From Allokutzneria sp. NRRL B-24872 (GTDB lineage: Bacteria > Actinomycetota > Actinomycetes > Mycobacteriales > Pseudonocardiaceae), in NCBI RefSeq assembly GCF_002155965.1, contig NZ_MUMH01000085.1:107043-171042 (forward strand): a stretch of 64,000 nt of DNA, read 5' to 3'. A program made the translations under genes and the position numbers. A model generated the notes under the pieces. It did not search any database. It had not been told where the DNA came from and worked only from the letters and a program-made list of their open reading frames with translations. Positions within the stretch are counted from its first letter, which is position 1; each line of letters begins with the position of its first letter. This document shows positions 23,940-31,645 of this stretch, one piece after another.

Positions 23940-24344
23940 ATGAGTGCGGACGCGAGGACGTTCACCGCGGTGGCGACGCAGGTGGGCGGAGTGTGGTTGG
24001 TGACTTCGGCGACGGCAGCGCTCGGCCTGCCGGTGGTGTTCGGGGCGGCATTCAGTGGTGCGCCGTTGTTCCTCCTCGTCGGTTTGCTGGTGATCGCGGT
24101 GGGAATGGCGCTGCTGCTGGGTGTTGGGGCTGCGACCGCGTCAAGCTCAGCGATGACCGCTGAGCCGGGTATGCGCGTGTGGTGGACGACGGTCATCACG
24201 GGAGTCGGAGGCGTGCTGCTGGTGCTCACGTGGCGGTTGGGCTTGATCACCGCAGTGGGGATGCCGTGGTCGCTGTTCCTGTCGGGCGTGCCGTTCGCGG
24301 TGGTCGCACTGGTGCTGGCGATCTGGCCGCGGTCCGGCGCCTAG
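23940..24344 (+). CDS. Small membrane protein of unknown function
   Basis: The 134-residue protein has about four hydrophobic segments (about 12-32, 38-60, 78-98, 105-127) and few charged residues. It begins at ATG 23940, 40 bp from the divergent sensor-kinase start, and is followed by a cytosolic hypothetical gene after 11 bp. No family recognised. Confidence 0.65.
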   Translation: MSADARTFTAVATQVGGVWLVTSATAALGLPVVFGAAFSGAPLFLLVGLLVIAVGMALLLGVGAATASSSAMTAEPGMRVWWTTVITGVGGVLLVLTWRLGLITAVGMPWSLFLSGVPFAVVALVLAIWPRSGA

Positions 24345-24355
24345 GGTGGTGCGGC

Positions 24356-24787
24356 ATGAAGTCCTTCCCGATGGCGTTCGCGCGGATTCAGGGTGAGTTC
24401 TCGGGCAAGAGCTGGGATGCCGTGGCTCGGCGTTTCGACGAGCTGCGCCAGGAGAACGAGGACTTCGCCGCGCACCAGTACGTACGGGACATCGTGGCCA
24501 GCGTGCTCGACAGCGGGGTGGCTGACCGCCTGGGCGTGACCACGTCGATGCACGACCTCGTCGTGGTGTCGCTGGAGGCGGCGAACGGGTTCTACGAGAC
24601 GATCAAGGTGCACGCCCCCGGCCCGCTGACCCAGGTCGAGCCCGGGTGCTTCGTGCTGACCTTCTTCGGCCGCAAGAAGCGCAAGCACGGGCGCGAGATG
24701 ATCGAGCAGCACCCGGTCGCCGAGGCCGTGCCCGCGTTCTGGCGCATGGTCGAGGAGAAGTTCGGCATCGCCCCCGGAGCCGTCTGA
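24356..24787 (+). CDS. Hypothetical protein, about 143 residues
   Basis: A soluble, charged protein (ARRFDELRQENEDFAAHQYVRD; FGRKKRKHGREMIEQH). It starts at ATG 24356, 11 bp after the preceding membrane protein, so they are probably cotranscribed. I do not recognise the family. Confidence 0.6.
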   Translation: MKSFPMAFARIQGEFSGKSWDAVARRFDELRQENEDFAAHQYVRDIVASVLDSGVADRLGVTTSMHDLVVVSLEAANGFYETIKVHAPGPLTQVEPGCFVLTFFGRKKRKHGREMIEQHPVAEAVPAFWRMVEEKFGIAPGAV

Positions 24788-24933
24788 CAGCCGAGGTCGG
24801 GCCGTCTTCACGACCGCCGAACCCCTCTGACGATCATCGTTGACCGCCACAAACCTGACGTTGCCGGGTGGCGTCCCCGTTCGCGTCCCCAACTCCGGTG
24901 ACAGGTCATCGGGCTCGGACATGACTGCCGCAC

Positions 24934-24957
24934 CGCGGAAGTCGGGCTACTTCCGCG
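24934..24957. repeat. Perfect 9-6-9 inverted repeat in the gap before 25025
   Basis: CGCGGAAGT-N6-ACTTCCGCG forms a strong hairpin in an otherwise empty 237-bp gap. It could terminate transcription of the upstream pair or act as an operator for the gene at 25025. There is no U-run after it. Confidence 0.55.
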
Positions 24958-25024
24958 AAGTGCTCGGCGATCGGTCGGCTCCGGGCGCAGTGGCACCGAC
25001 TTCCGGGCGAACTAGGGTGCGGGG

Positions 25025-25477
25025 GTGAGCTTTCACCTCTGCGAGAACGGGATCGTCCACCGCACCACGACGCTGCACGGGTACTCCGCGATCACCATGG
25101 TGGAGTCCTGGGTGGACGGTCGTTGGGTGCTCGCGCGCCGGGTTCCGCGCGGCTGCACGGAGATCTCCGAGGACGTGGCGCGCGAGCGGGTGGGCGACGA
25201 GCCGAGCCGGTTCGCGGAGCCGCTGGAGGGCGGCGGTGGGCTCAACGCCCGGGTGAAGCAGTTGGACGAGATGATCGAGGCAACGGTGGCGTGGCTGCGC
25301 GCGAGCGCGGTGGGCTCGGACGCGGAACTCGCCTGGGCGAGCCCGGGGTCCTGGGACCGCGAGTACGAGATGGACTCGCAGGAAGCAATGCGCGGGGCGG
25401 CCGAGCTGATCGACCGGATGCTCACGCAGCGCGACACGATCTTGTTCCGCAACGCGAACCGGCCCGCTCCGGACTGA
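25025..25477 (+). CDS. Hypothetical protein, 150 residues
   Basis: The protein is soluble and ends with an Arg/Asp-rich helix (EYEMDSQEAMRGAAELIDRML). GTG 25025 opens it (start MSFHLCENGIV). It has good third-position GC and no recognised domain. Confidence 0.55.
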   Translation: MSFHLCENGIVHRTTTLHGYSAITMVESWVDGRWVLARRVPRGCTEISEDVARERVGDEPSRFAEPLEGGGGLNARVKQLDEMIEATVAWLRASAVGSDAELAWASPGSWDREYEMDSQEAMRGAAELIDRMLTQRDTILFRNANRPAPD

Positions 25478-25600
25478 GGTCTCGATGTGTGAGATTTGCA
25501 GTTCGCAACGCGATTACGGTCGGTTACCCGTCGATTTCCGAGCGTCGAGCGCTCTCCGCGAGGAAGCGGTGGGAGGACCACTCCGACGTGGCTGGGGTAA

Positions 25601-25686
25601 ACCGTGCGGCCGAAGCGAAGAACATGCAGGTCACGGTGCGGATGGCCGGGGTAATCGGTGGGGGAGAGCCGGAGGTAGGCCCCGGC
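25601..25686 (+). ncRNA. Possible structured 5' leader of the GGDEF gene
   Basis: Two stems can form upstream of ATG 25712: ACCGTG (25601-25606) with CACGGT (25632-25637), and GCCGGGG (25645-25651) with CCCCGGC (25680-25686), the latter enclosing a smaller hairpin. The stretch 25478-25711 contains no gene. I could not match it to a known c-di-GMP (GEMM) or c-di-AMP (ydaO) riboswitch, so this is a weak call. Confidence 0.3.
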
Positions 25687-25711
25687 TGGCGGGAGCGCGA
25701 ACCTGGATCAC

Positions 25712-26344
25712 ATGCACCGGCAGCAGCACGACAGGGGAGCGACCACCCTTCGCGGCCATGAACTCGGCGTGACCGAGGTGGAGCGCAACGGGCACGGGAA
25801 GCCGCGCTGTCACGCCTGCGGGCAGCCGGTGGGCTTCTGGGCCACCGACAAGCTGACCGGGCTGCTCGACCGCTGGGGCTGGGACGAGCAGGCGCCGAGC
25901 GCGCTGGCCCGCTCCGCCGAGCGCGGGTACGGCTCCGCGCTGCTGGTGATCGACTTCGACCACTTCAAGCAGGTCAACGACCTGCACGGGCACCTGGCAG
26001 GGGACGCGGTGCTGACAGCCATGGGCAAGGTGCTGCTGGAGAGCACCCGCGCCGGGGACGTGGTGAGCAGGCTCGGCGGCGACGAGTTCGCCGTGCTGAT
26101 GCCCGAGACCACCCTCGACGAGGCCATGGCGGTCGCCGAACGCGTCGGCGCCGCGGTGCGCGGACTGAGCGTGCTGATCCCGTTGGGGCTCACCGGAACC
26201 ACCATCGGACGGCACTCCGCCTCCATCGGCCTGGCGGCCTCCCCCGAGCACGGGCGGGAGCTGCGCGATCTGTTGCTGCGCGCGGACTCCGCACTGCTGG
26301 CCGCCAAGCGCCAGGGGCGGGACCAGGTCCGGATCGCCGACTGA
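25712..26344 (+). CDS. Small GGDEF-domain diguanylate cyclase
   Basis: The 210-residue protein is essentially one GGDEF domain with a full GGDEF signature (122-126) and an inhibitory RxxD site (RAGD, 113-116), so it is probably active and feedback-controlled. A short CHAC motif (33-36) precedes the domain and may bind a metal. There are no membrane segments. It sits alone behind a structured leader and is followed by a terminator. Confidence 0.88.
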   Translation: MHRQQHDRGATTLRGHELGVTEVERNGHGKPRCHACGQPVGFWATDKLTGLLDRWGWDEQAPSALARSAERGYGSALLVIDFDHFKQVNDLHGHLAGDAVLTAMGKVLLESTRAGDVVSRLGGDEFAVLMPETTLDEAMAVAERVGAAVRGLSVLIPLGLTGTTIGRHSASIGLAASPEHGRELRDLLLRADSALLAAKRQGRDQVRIAD

Positions 26345-26363
26345 GGCCGTCCGCCCACGGCCT
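26344..26363 (+). terminator. Hairpin terminator after the GGDEF gene
   Basis: AGGCCGT-CCGCCC-ACGGCCT forms a 7-bp stem just at the stop codon and is followed by TTGTTG. It separates the GGDEF gene from the convergent oxidoreductase end. Confidence 0.65.
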
Positions 26364-26408
26364 TGTTGCCCTGGTCGGCGATCCGGACTGTTCCTTCGTC
26401 GAGAGGAT

Positions 26409-27716
26409 CTAGCGCGGCGGGAGCTTGCCCGGGTTCAACAGCCCCTCCGGGTCGAAGCGCGCGGCCGCCTCGCGGATCTCGTCCAAGTTCTCGTTGTGCA
26501 GCAACCACGTGTGCGGGTCGTGCACGTCGACGCCCACGGCGTTGAGCCCCTCGATCCCGGCGTACAACCGCTCCTCGCCGTCGAAGCGGCACAGCAGCAT
26601 GCCGACGAGCCCGCGCCCGTCGACGCCCGCCGAGCGGTCCACGCGGAAGCCATCCATGTGCAGCAACGTTTCCGGCAGCACCGCGCGCACGTCGTCCGGC
26701 CGCTCGGTCAGCCCGGGACCGTAGACCTGGAGGTGGCACAGCTCCGGGCGGGCCTTGCGGGCGCGGTGCGTGACGTGGTTGAACGACAACGACGCCAGGT
26801 ACGCGGCTCCCTTGTCCCGCACGGCTTCCACGACTCCGCCGTGCGAGGTCACCGTCGCGCTCGCGGAGGTGGCGCACGAGCGGTCGACCACGGCGCGGAC
26901 GCTGAAGCGCCCCTCGGGGATGGCCTTGTCCTTCGGGAGGGTCGCCAGCACTCCGGGCTCGTCGATGGACAGGATGCGCGGAGCCGGGTCGAGGCGCAGG
27001 AGTTCGTGCGCGGCCGCCAAGGCAGCCGTCTCCTCGGCGAAGGAGGCGAACACCCCGATCCAGTCCCTGCGCGGCACCAGGGTCACGGTCGCGGTCGCGA
27101 TCACCCCGGTCACCCCGTAGGCGTGGATGTGCGGAGCGCACTGTCCACTGTCGACAGTGATCAGCGCACCCTCGTCGGTGCACGGCGCGATGTCCATGGC
27201 GTGCACGTACTCGTCCCAGGTGTAGCCGTTCTCCACCGAGCCCGTGCCACCGGAGCCGCCCGCGATGAACCCCGCGACCGCGCTGCCCACCGTGGACGGC
27301 ATGATCGCGATCTCCTGGCCGTCGCGCCGGGCGGCCGCCTCGATCGCGGCCAGCGACACCCCGGCCTCCGCGCGGACCCATCCCGGCCCCATGTCGAGGA
27401 TGCGCGCGCACCGGCTCGTGTCGATGACCAGCCCGTCGCGCAACGGGATTCCCTGGCCGTAGTTGCCGGTGCCCTGCCCGCGCGGAGTGACCGGAACGCG
27501 ATGCTCGTGCGCGAGCCGCACGGTGCCGGCGATCTGCTCGGGAGTGCTCGGGTAGGCCACGACGTCGGCGAGGCCCGCGGGCAGCCGAGCGGCGAGGATC
27601 GGCGACATGTGCGCCCAGTCCGTGGAGGCGACGCGGCGCGCGGTGGCGTCCACCGACACCCCGTTCGCGCCAAGCAGGTCCTCCAGGTCGGCGATGAGCG
27701 CGGCGAGCCCGGTCAC
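26409..27716 (-). CDS. FAD-binding (GlcD/VAO-type) oxidoreductase
   Basis: The 435-residue protein has the FAD-binding type 2 fold (TPRGQGTGNYGQGIPL; ATVTLVPR) and a C-terminal catalytic cap ending FDPEGLLNPGKLPPR, the usual VAO-family ending. It oxidises an alcohol, hydroxy acid or heterocycle using FAD. It is the last gene of an operon of six, overlapping the solute-binding gene by 4 bp. The substrate is presumably the molecule imported by the ABC transporter. Confidence 0.85.
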   Translation of the reverse strand: MTGLAALIADLEDLLGANGVSVDATARRVASTDWAHMSPILAARLPAGLADVVAYPSTPEQIAGTVRLAHEHRVPVTPRGQGTGNYGQGIPLRDGLVIDTSRCARILDMGPGWVRAEAGVSLAAIEAAARRDGQEIAIMPSTVGSAVAGFIAGGSGGTGSVENGYTWDEYVHAMDIAPCTDEGALITVDSGQCAPHIHAYGVTGVIATATVTLVPRRDWIGVFASFAEETAALAAAHELLRLDPAPRILSIDEPGVLATLPKDKAIPEGRFSVRAVVDRSCATSASATVTSHGGVVEAVRDKGAAYLASLSFNHVTHRARKARPELCHLQVYGPGLTERPDDVRAVLPETLLHMDGFRVDRSAGVDGRGLVGMLLCRFDGEERLYAGIEGLNAVGVDVHDPHTWLLHNENLDEIREAAARFDPEGLLNPGKLPPR

Positions 27717-28879
27717 GGTTTCAGGCCGATGGCCGGGTCGACGAACTCGTTGGTCGCGATGTCCTCGACGGCGAGCTTCTGCGGCAGGGGCTTGCGCTGA
27801 CCGGCCGCGATCGGCGAGACCACGTCGATGATCCGCCGCACCCGCTCGGCCTGGAAGTCACCGATGGTGGCGTTGTGGCCGTTGCCGGCGATCTTCAGCT
27901 TCAGCTGCTGCTCGGTGCTGAACGCGGCCTGCTCGGCGGTGTAGGCGACACCGGCGCGGTACTTGCGGGTCACGTCCACGATGAGCTTGTTCACGGCCTC
28001 GGGCGAGCGCAGGTAGTCGACCTGCGCCCGCTGCACCATCGGCACGAGCTTCTTCAGGCACGGCGCCAGTTCGGCCTTGCGGTTGGCGCGGATGGACAGC
28101 GCCTCGGGGTAGATCGGGAACCCGGCGTCGTGCAGCAACTGGAACTTCACCGGTTTGCGCCACTGCGAGAGCTGCTTCTCGTACAGGAACGGCTCCATCG
28201 TGGCGAAACCCTGCTGCGCCACCGCTCCGCCAGCTGCCACGAACGCGGCGGGGGAGCCGTCGTAGCTGCCGTCGACCTGGCCGCGCTTGAGGGTTCCCGA
28301 GCCGGTCAGGTAGTCCATCATCGTCGCAGAGGAGTAGTAGAGCACCTTGGTGTCGGTGCGCCCCAGATCGGCGATGCTGGTGATGGCGGGGTGCTTCTGC
28401 GGGTCCCACATGATCATGTGCGGGCCGATGTCCAGCGGCGCGACCACCCCGGTCGTCGGCTGCGTGCCCGCGAGCATCGCGGCCTCGTCGGTGCTGATCT
28501 GCCCGAGGGTGATCGTGGGGTCCTGGTACAGCAACGAGGTCACGGTCTGGAAGCCGATCGCCGGGCCGCCCGCGCGGATCTCCAGCTTCACCCCGGTGTC
28601 GGCGCCGCCGGTGACCAGGCGCCCGGTGATCCGCTTGCGGTCGGCGTCGATCACCGGGTCCGGGCCCAGCAGCTGGTAGCTCGCGCCGTGCTCGGCCTGC
28701 GGGGTCCAGTCGGTCTGGAGCACGACGGTGTCCGGGCAGACGCCCTTGAGCACCTGCTCACCCGTTGCCGAGGACAGCTGCGCGGGCGCCTTGTCCGGCG
28801 TGCCGCCGCAGGCCGAGAGCGCCAGCGCGGCCACGAGCCCGCCCGTCGCGAGCCTCAGTGTGGTGCTGCCCCTGTCCAT
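27713..28879 (-). CDS. ABC-transporter solute-binding lipoprotein (NitT/TauT or ThiY-like)
   Basis: The 388-residue protein has a lipoprotein signal with lipobox LSAC and a mature type 2 periplasmic fold with segments ITLGQISTDEAAMLAG and FLYEKQLSQWRKPVKF. This resembles the nitrate/taurine/HMP-type binding proteins. ATG 28879 has GAGGAG upstream. It sits 8 bp after the permease and overlaps the oxidoreductase gene. Confidence 0.85.
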   Translation of the reverse strand: MDRGSTTLRLATGGLVAALALSACGGTPDKAPAQLSSATGEQVLKGVCPDTVVLQTDWTPQAEHGASYQLLGPDPVIDADRKRITGRLVTGGADTGVKLEIRAGGPAIGFQTVTSLLYQDPTITLGQISTDEAAMLAGTQPTTGVVAPLDIGPHMIMWDPQKHPAITSIADLGRTDTKVLYYSSATMMDYLTGSGTLKRGQVDGSYDGSPAAFVAAGGAVAQQGFATMEPFLYEKQLSQWRKPVKFQLLHDAGFPIYPEALSIRANRKAELAPCLKKLVPMVQRAQVDYLRSPEAVNKLIVDVTRKYRAGVAYTAEQAAFSTEQQLKLKIAGNGHNATIGDFQAERVRRIIDVVSPIAAGQRKPLPQKLAVEDIATNEFVDPAIGLKP

Positions 28880-28887
28880 CCGACTCC

Positions 28888-29673
28888 TCACGTTCGCGGT
28901 TCGCGCACGGACTCGTGCCACGACCCCACCACTCGTCCTGCCAGAAAACCGAAGAACCAGAACACGGTGATGCCCAGCGCCGAGGCCAACAGCACCGCGG
29001 CGAACATCTGCTCCGACTGCAACCGCGAGCGGTACAGGTCGATGAGGATGCCGATGCCGGGCTCGCCCTGCTTGAAGAAGAAGTCGCCGACCACCGCGCC
29101 GATCACCGACAGCCCCGCCGAGATCCGCAGGCCGGTGAAGATCGACGGCAGCGCGGCGGGGAACTGGAGCTTCCACAGCGTCCGCCAGCGCCCGGCGCCG
29201 TGCAGCGCGAACAGGTCCAGCTGCGCGCTGGTGACCGAGCGCAGGCCGAACAACGTGTTGGCGATCAACGGGAACAGCGCGATCAGCACGCACACCAGCA
29301 CCCGGCTGCCGAAGCCGAAGCCGAACCAGAAACCGAACAGCGGCACCAGCGCCAGCACCGGAATCGTCTGCAGCAGCACGGCGTACGGGTAGAGCGAGCG
29401 CTCCACCCACTTCGCCTGGCTCATCGCCACCGCGAGGCCAACGCCGATCACGAAGGCCACCACCAGGCCGACGAGCGCGACCTGGGCGGAGAGCGCGAGC
29501 GCGGTCAGCAGCTCGACGAGGTTGTCCGGATCGCCGAAGCCGATCGCGAGCACGTCGTGCGGCAACGGCATCAGGAAGCGCTCCTGGTCGCTGAGCAACA
29601 GCAGGCTCGCCGCGTACCAAAGACCCACGGCGGCAAGGAGAACCAGCAACGGCGGGGCGAGCTTGCGGATCAC
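28888..29673 (-). CDS. ABC-transporter permease (NitT/TauT/ThiX type)
   Basis: The 261-residue protein has about six membrane segments and the EAA-like loop (LDLFALHGAGRWRTLWKLQFPAALPSIFTGLR). It overlaps the ATPase gene by 4 bp and belongs to the same importer. It spans the inner membrane. Confidence 0.9.
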   Translation of the reverse strand: MIRKLAPPLLVLLAAVGLWYAASLLLLSDQERFLMPLPHDVLAIGFGDPDNLVELLTALALSAQVALVGLVVAFVIGVGLAVAMSQAKWVERSLYPYAVLLQTIPVLALVPLFGFWFGFGFGSRVLVCVLIALFPLIANTLFGLRSVTSAQLDLFALHGAGRWRTLWKLQFPAALPSIFTGLRISAGLSVIGAVVGDFFFKQGEPGIGILIDLYRSRLQSEQMFAAVLLASALGITVFWFFGFLAGRVVGSWHESVREPRT

Positions 29674-30401
29674 CCGGCACCTCCGCGAAGGCAGGCCGAG
29701 ATCTTCCCGGCGAGGTGGGTGAACTCGTCCTCGAAGCGCAGCTCGGGGGAGCGCGGGAGGGCGAAGGGCACCGCGAAGTCGCCGATCACCCGCCCTGGGC
29801 GGTCGGAGAGCACGAGCACGCGGGTGGACAGGTACACGGCCTCGGTCACCGAGTGCGTCACCATCAGCCCGGCGAAGCCGCGCAGCGTGAACAGCCGCAG
29901 CAGCTCGTCGCCGAGGCGCTGACGGCTGATCTCGTCGAGCGCGCCGAAGGGCTCGTCGAAGAGGAACAGCTCCGGCTCCACCGTCAGCGAGCGCGCCAGC
30001 GACACCCGCATCCGCATCCCGCCGGAGAGCTGGCCGGGACGATGTTTCGCGAAGTCCTTGAGCCCCACCAGCTCGATCGCCTCATCGGCGCGCCTGCGGC
30101 GTTCCTGCTTCGGCAGGTCCTTCAGCTCGGCCAGAAGCTCCACATTGGACTGAACGGTGCGCCACGGCAGCAGCGTCGCGTCCTGGAAGACGTAGCCGAC
30201 GCGCTCGGTCTCGCGCCGCACAGTGCCCTCGCTTGCCGTGCTGAGCCCGGCGGCGATGCGCAGCAGGCTGGTCTTGCCGCAGCCGGAGGGGCCGACGACG
30301 CTGACGAACTCGCCGGGGGCGACGTCGATGTCGATGCCCGCGAGCGCGGTGGTGCCGTCCGCGAAACGCTTGCCCACACCGGTGAAGCCGAGCATGGTCA
30401 C
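29670..30401 (-). CDS. ABC-transporter ATP-binding protein
   Basis: The 243-residue protein has Walker A GPSGCGKTS, signature LSGGMRMRVSLARSL, Walker B LFLFDEPFGALD and switch VTHSVTEAVYLS, typical of the NitT/TauT/ThiZ ATPases. It powers the permease and is cotranscribed with overlaps on both sides. Confidence 0.93.
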   Translation of the reverse strand: MTMLGFTGVGKRFADGTTALAGIDIDVAPGEFVSVVGPSGCGKTSLLRIAAGLSTASEGTVRRETERVGYVFQDATLLPWRTVQSNVELLAELKDLPKQERRRRADEAIELVGLKDFAKHRPGQLSGGMRMRVSLARSLTVEPELFLFDEPFGALDEISRQRLGDELLRLFTLRGFAGLMVTHSVTEAVYLSTRVLVLSDRPGRVIGDFAVPFALPRSPELRFEDEFTHLAGKISACLRGGAG

Positions 30402-31645
30402 GCGCTTTCTCCAGGTAGGGGAGGGAGTTCGTGGGTCACGGTGGTGCGGCTGACCACGTGTCCCCTGTGGATCACGACCCGGTCGGCGCTGGCCCTGGCG
30501 ACGGCGTCGGCGACCCCGGTCGCGCGGATCGCCAGCAGCTCGGCCGGAAACCCTTGTCGTACCTGGACCTCGGGCAGCCCCATCGCGGCGCGGGCGCCGG
30601 AGCTGACCGCGTCGTAGGCCGCGCGCGGGCTCAGGTGCCCGGCCGAGACCAGCAGCGCGGCGGCCTCCAGGGGATCGCCCCGGCCGATCGGGTTGAACGG
30701 GTCCTGCACGTTGTCACCGCCGCCCGCGACGGTCACCCCGGCGGCCAGCAGCTCGCGCAGCGCGGTCAGCCCGCGCGCCGGAGCGCCGGTGTGCTCGCGG
30801 CTCTGGAGGCCCAGGTTGGTCTGCGGCAGGCAGATCACCGAGATCCCAGCCGCGGCAACGCTTTCCGCCACGCGTGCCGCGATCTCCGGCGGCTGCATGC
30901 CCAGGCTCACGCAGTGGCTGGCCGCGGCCCCGTGCGCGAAGCCGGTCTCGGTGACCAGCCGCGCGTAGTGCTCCAGGTAGAGCACGTCGGGGTCGGTGGT
31001 CTCATCGGTGTGCAGATCGACCGGCACGCCGAACTCGTCGGCGATCGCCAGGCACACGCGGTGGCACTCCTCGGGATTCGGGTCCGCGTAGGGGAAAGCA
31101 CCGACCGCGTCCGCGCCCATCTGCACCGAGGTCCGCATCAGCGCCCGGTTCTCCGCCCCCGCCTCACCGCTGAGCGGGACGTCGACGAAAGCGACGAGCT
31201 GGAGGTCCAGCCGGTGCCGCACCGCCTCGCGGACTTCGAGCAGCGCCTTGAGGCAGCGCAGTCCGGCGACTCCGCCGACGTCGACGTGCGTGCGGATCGC
31301 GGTGGCGCCGCTGGCGAGCGACATCAGCGCGGCCTCCGTGGCCCGCCGGACGATGTCCTCGTGTTCCATGGACGGGCTGAACCCGCGCCACAGCTCGATC
31401 GCGGTCACCAGGTCGCCCGCCGGGTTCTCCACCCGCTCGGTGGTCAGCGCCTTGTCCAGGTGGGCGTGCGGTTCGGCGGGCGCGGGCAGCAGCAGGTAGC
31501 CGCTCAGGTCGAGCACCTCCGGCCAGCCCGTCAGCGACCCGGCCGGGCCGACCTCGGCGATCTCCCCTCCGCGCAGGCCCACGTCCACCGTTCGGCCGTC
31601 GGCCAGCCGCACACCGCGCAGCAACAAGCTGAACTCCTCTGTCAT
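30398..31645 (-). CDS. Cytosine-deaminase-like amidohydrolase
   Basis: The 415-residue protein belongs to the CodA-type amidohydrolases: HxH metal site PHAHLDK (H60, H62), then a downstream HTDE, SHCVSLG and the catalytic Asp in GGGDNVQDPF. It should deaminate or hydrolyse a heterocyclic amine or amide. It overlaps the preceding regulator and following ATPase genes by 4 bp each. With the ABC transporter it suggests uptake and processing of a pyrimidine or HMP-like compound (inference). Confidence 0.85.
   Translation of the reverse strand: MTEEFSLLLRGVRLADGRTVDVGLRGGEIAEVGPAGSLTGWPEVLDLSGYLLLPAPAEPHAHLDKALTTERVENPAGDLVTAIELWRGFSPSMEHEDIVRRATEAALMSLASGATAIRTHVDVGGVAGLRCLKALLEVREAVRHRLDLQLVAFVDVPLSGEAGAENRALMRTSVQMGADAVGAFPYADPNPEECHRVCLAIADEFGVPVDLHTDETTDPDVLYLEHYARLVTETGFAHGAAASHCVSLGMQPPEIAARVAESVAAAGISVICLPQTNLGLQSREHTGAPARGLTALRELLAAGVTVAGGGDNVQDPFNPIGRGDPLEAAALLVSAGHLSPRAAYDAVSSGARAAMGLPEVQVRQGFPAELLAIRATGVADAVARASADRVVIHRGHVVSRTTVTHELPPLPGESA

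Noticed and set aside
21608..24163. 851-codon plus-strand frame opposite the sensor kinase
   Set aside because: It is Arg/His-rich shadow sequence. The kinase on the minus strand has clear membrane and ATPase motifs.
25478..25711. Known c-di-GMP (GEMM) or c-di-AMP (ydaO) riboswitch before the GGDEF gene
   Set aside because: Stems are present but the conserved loop sequences of either class are not, so only a generic structured leader is reported.
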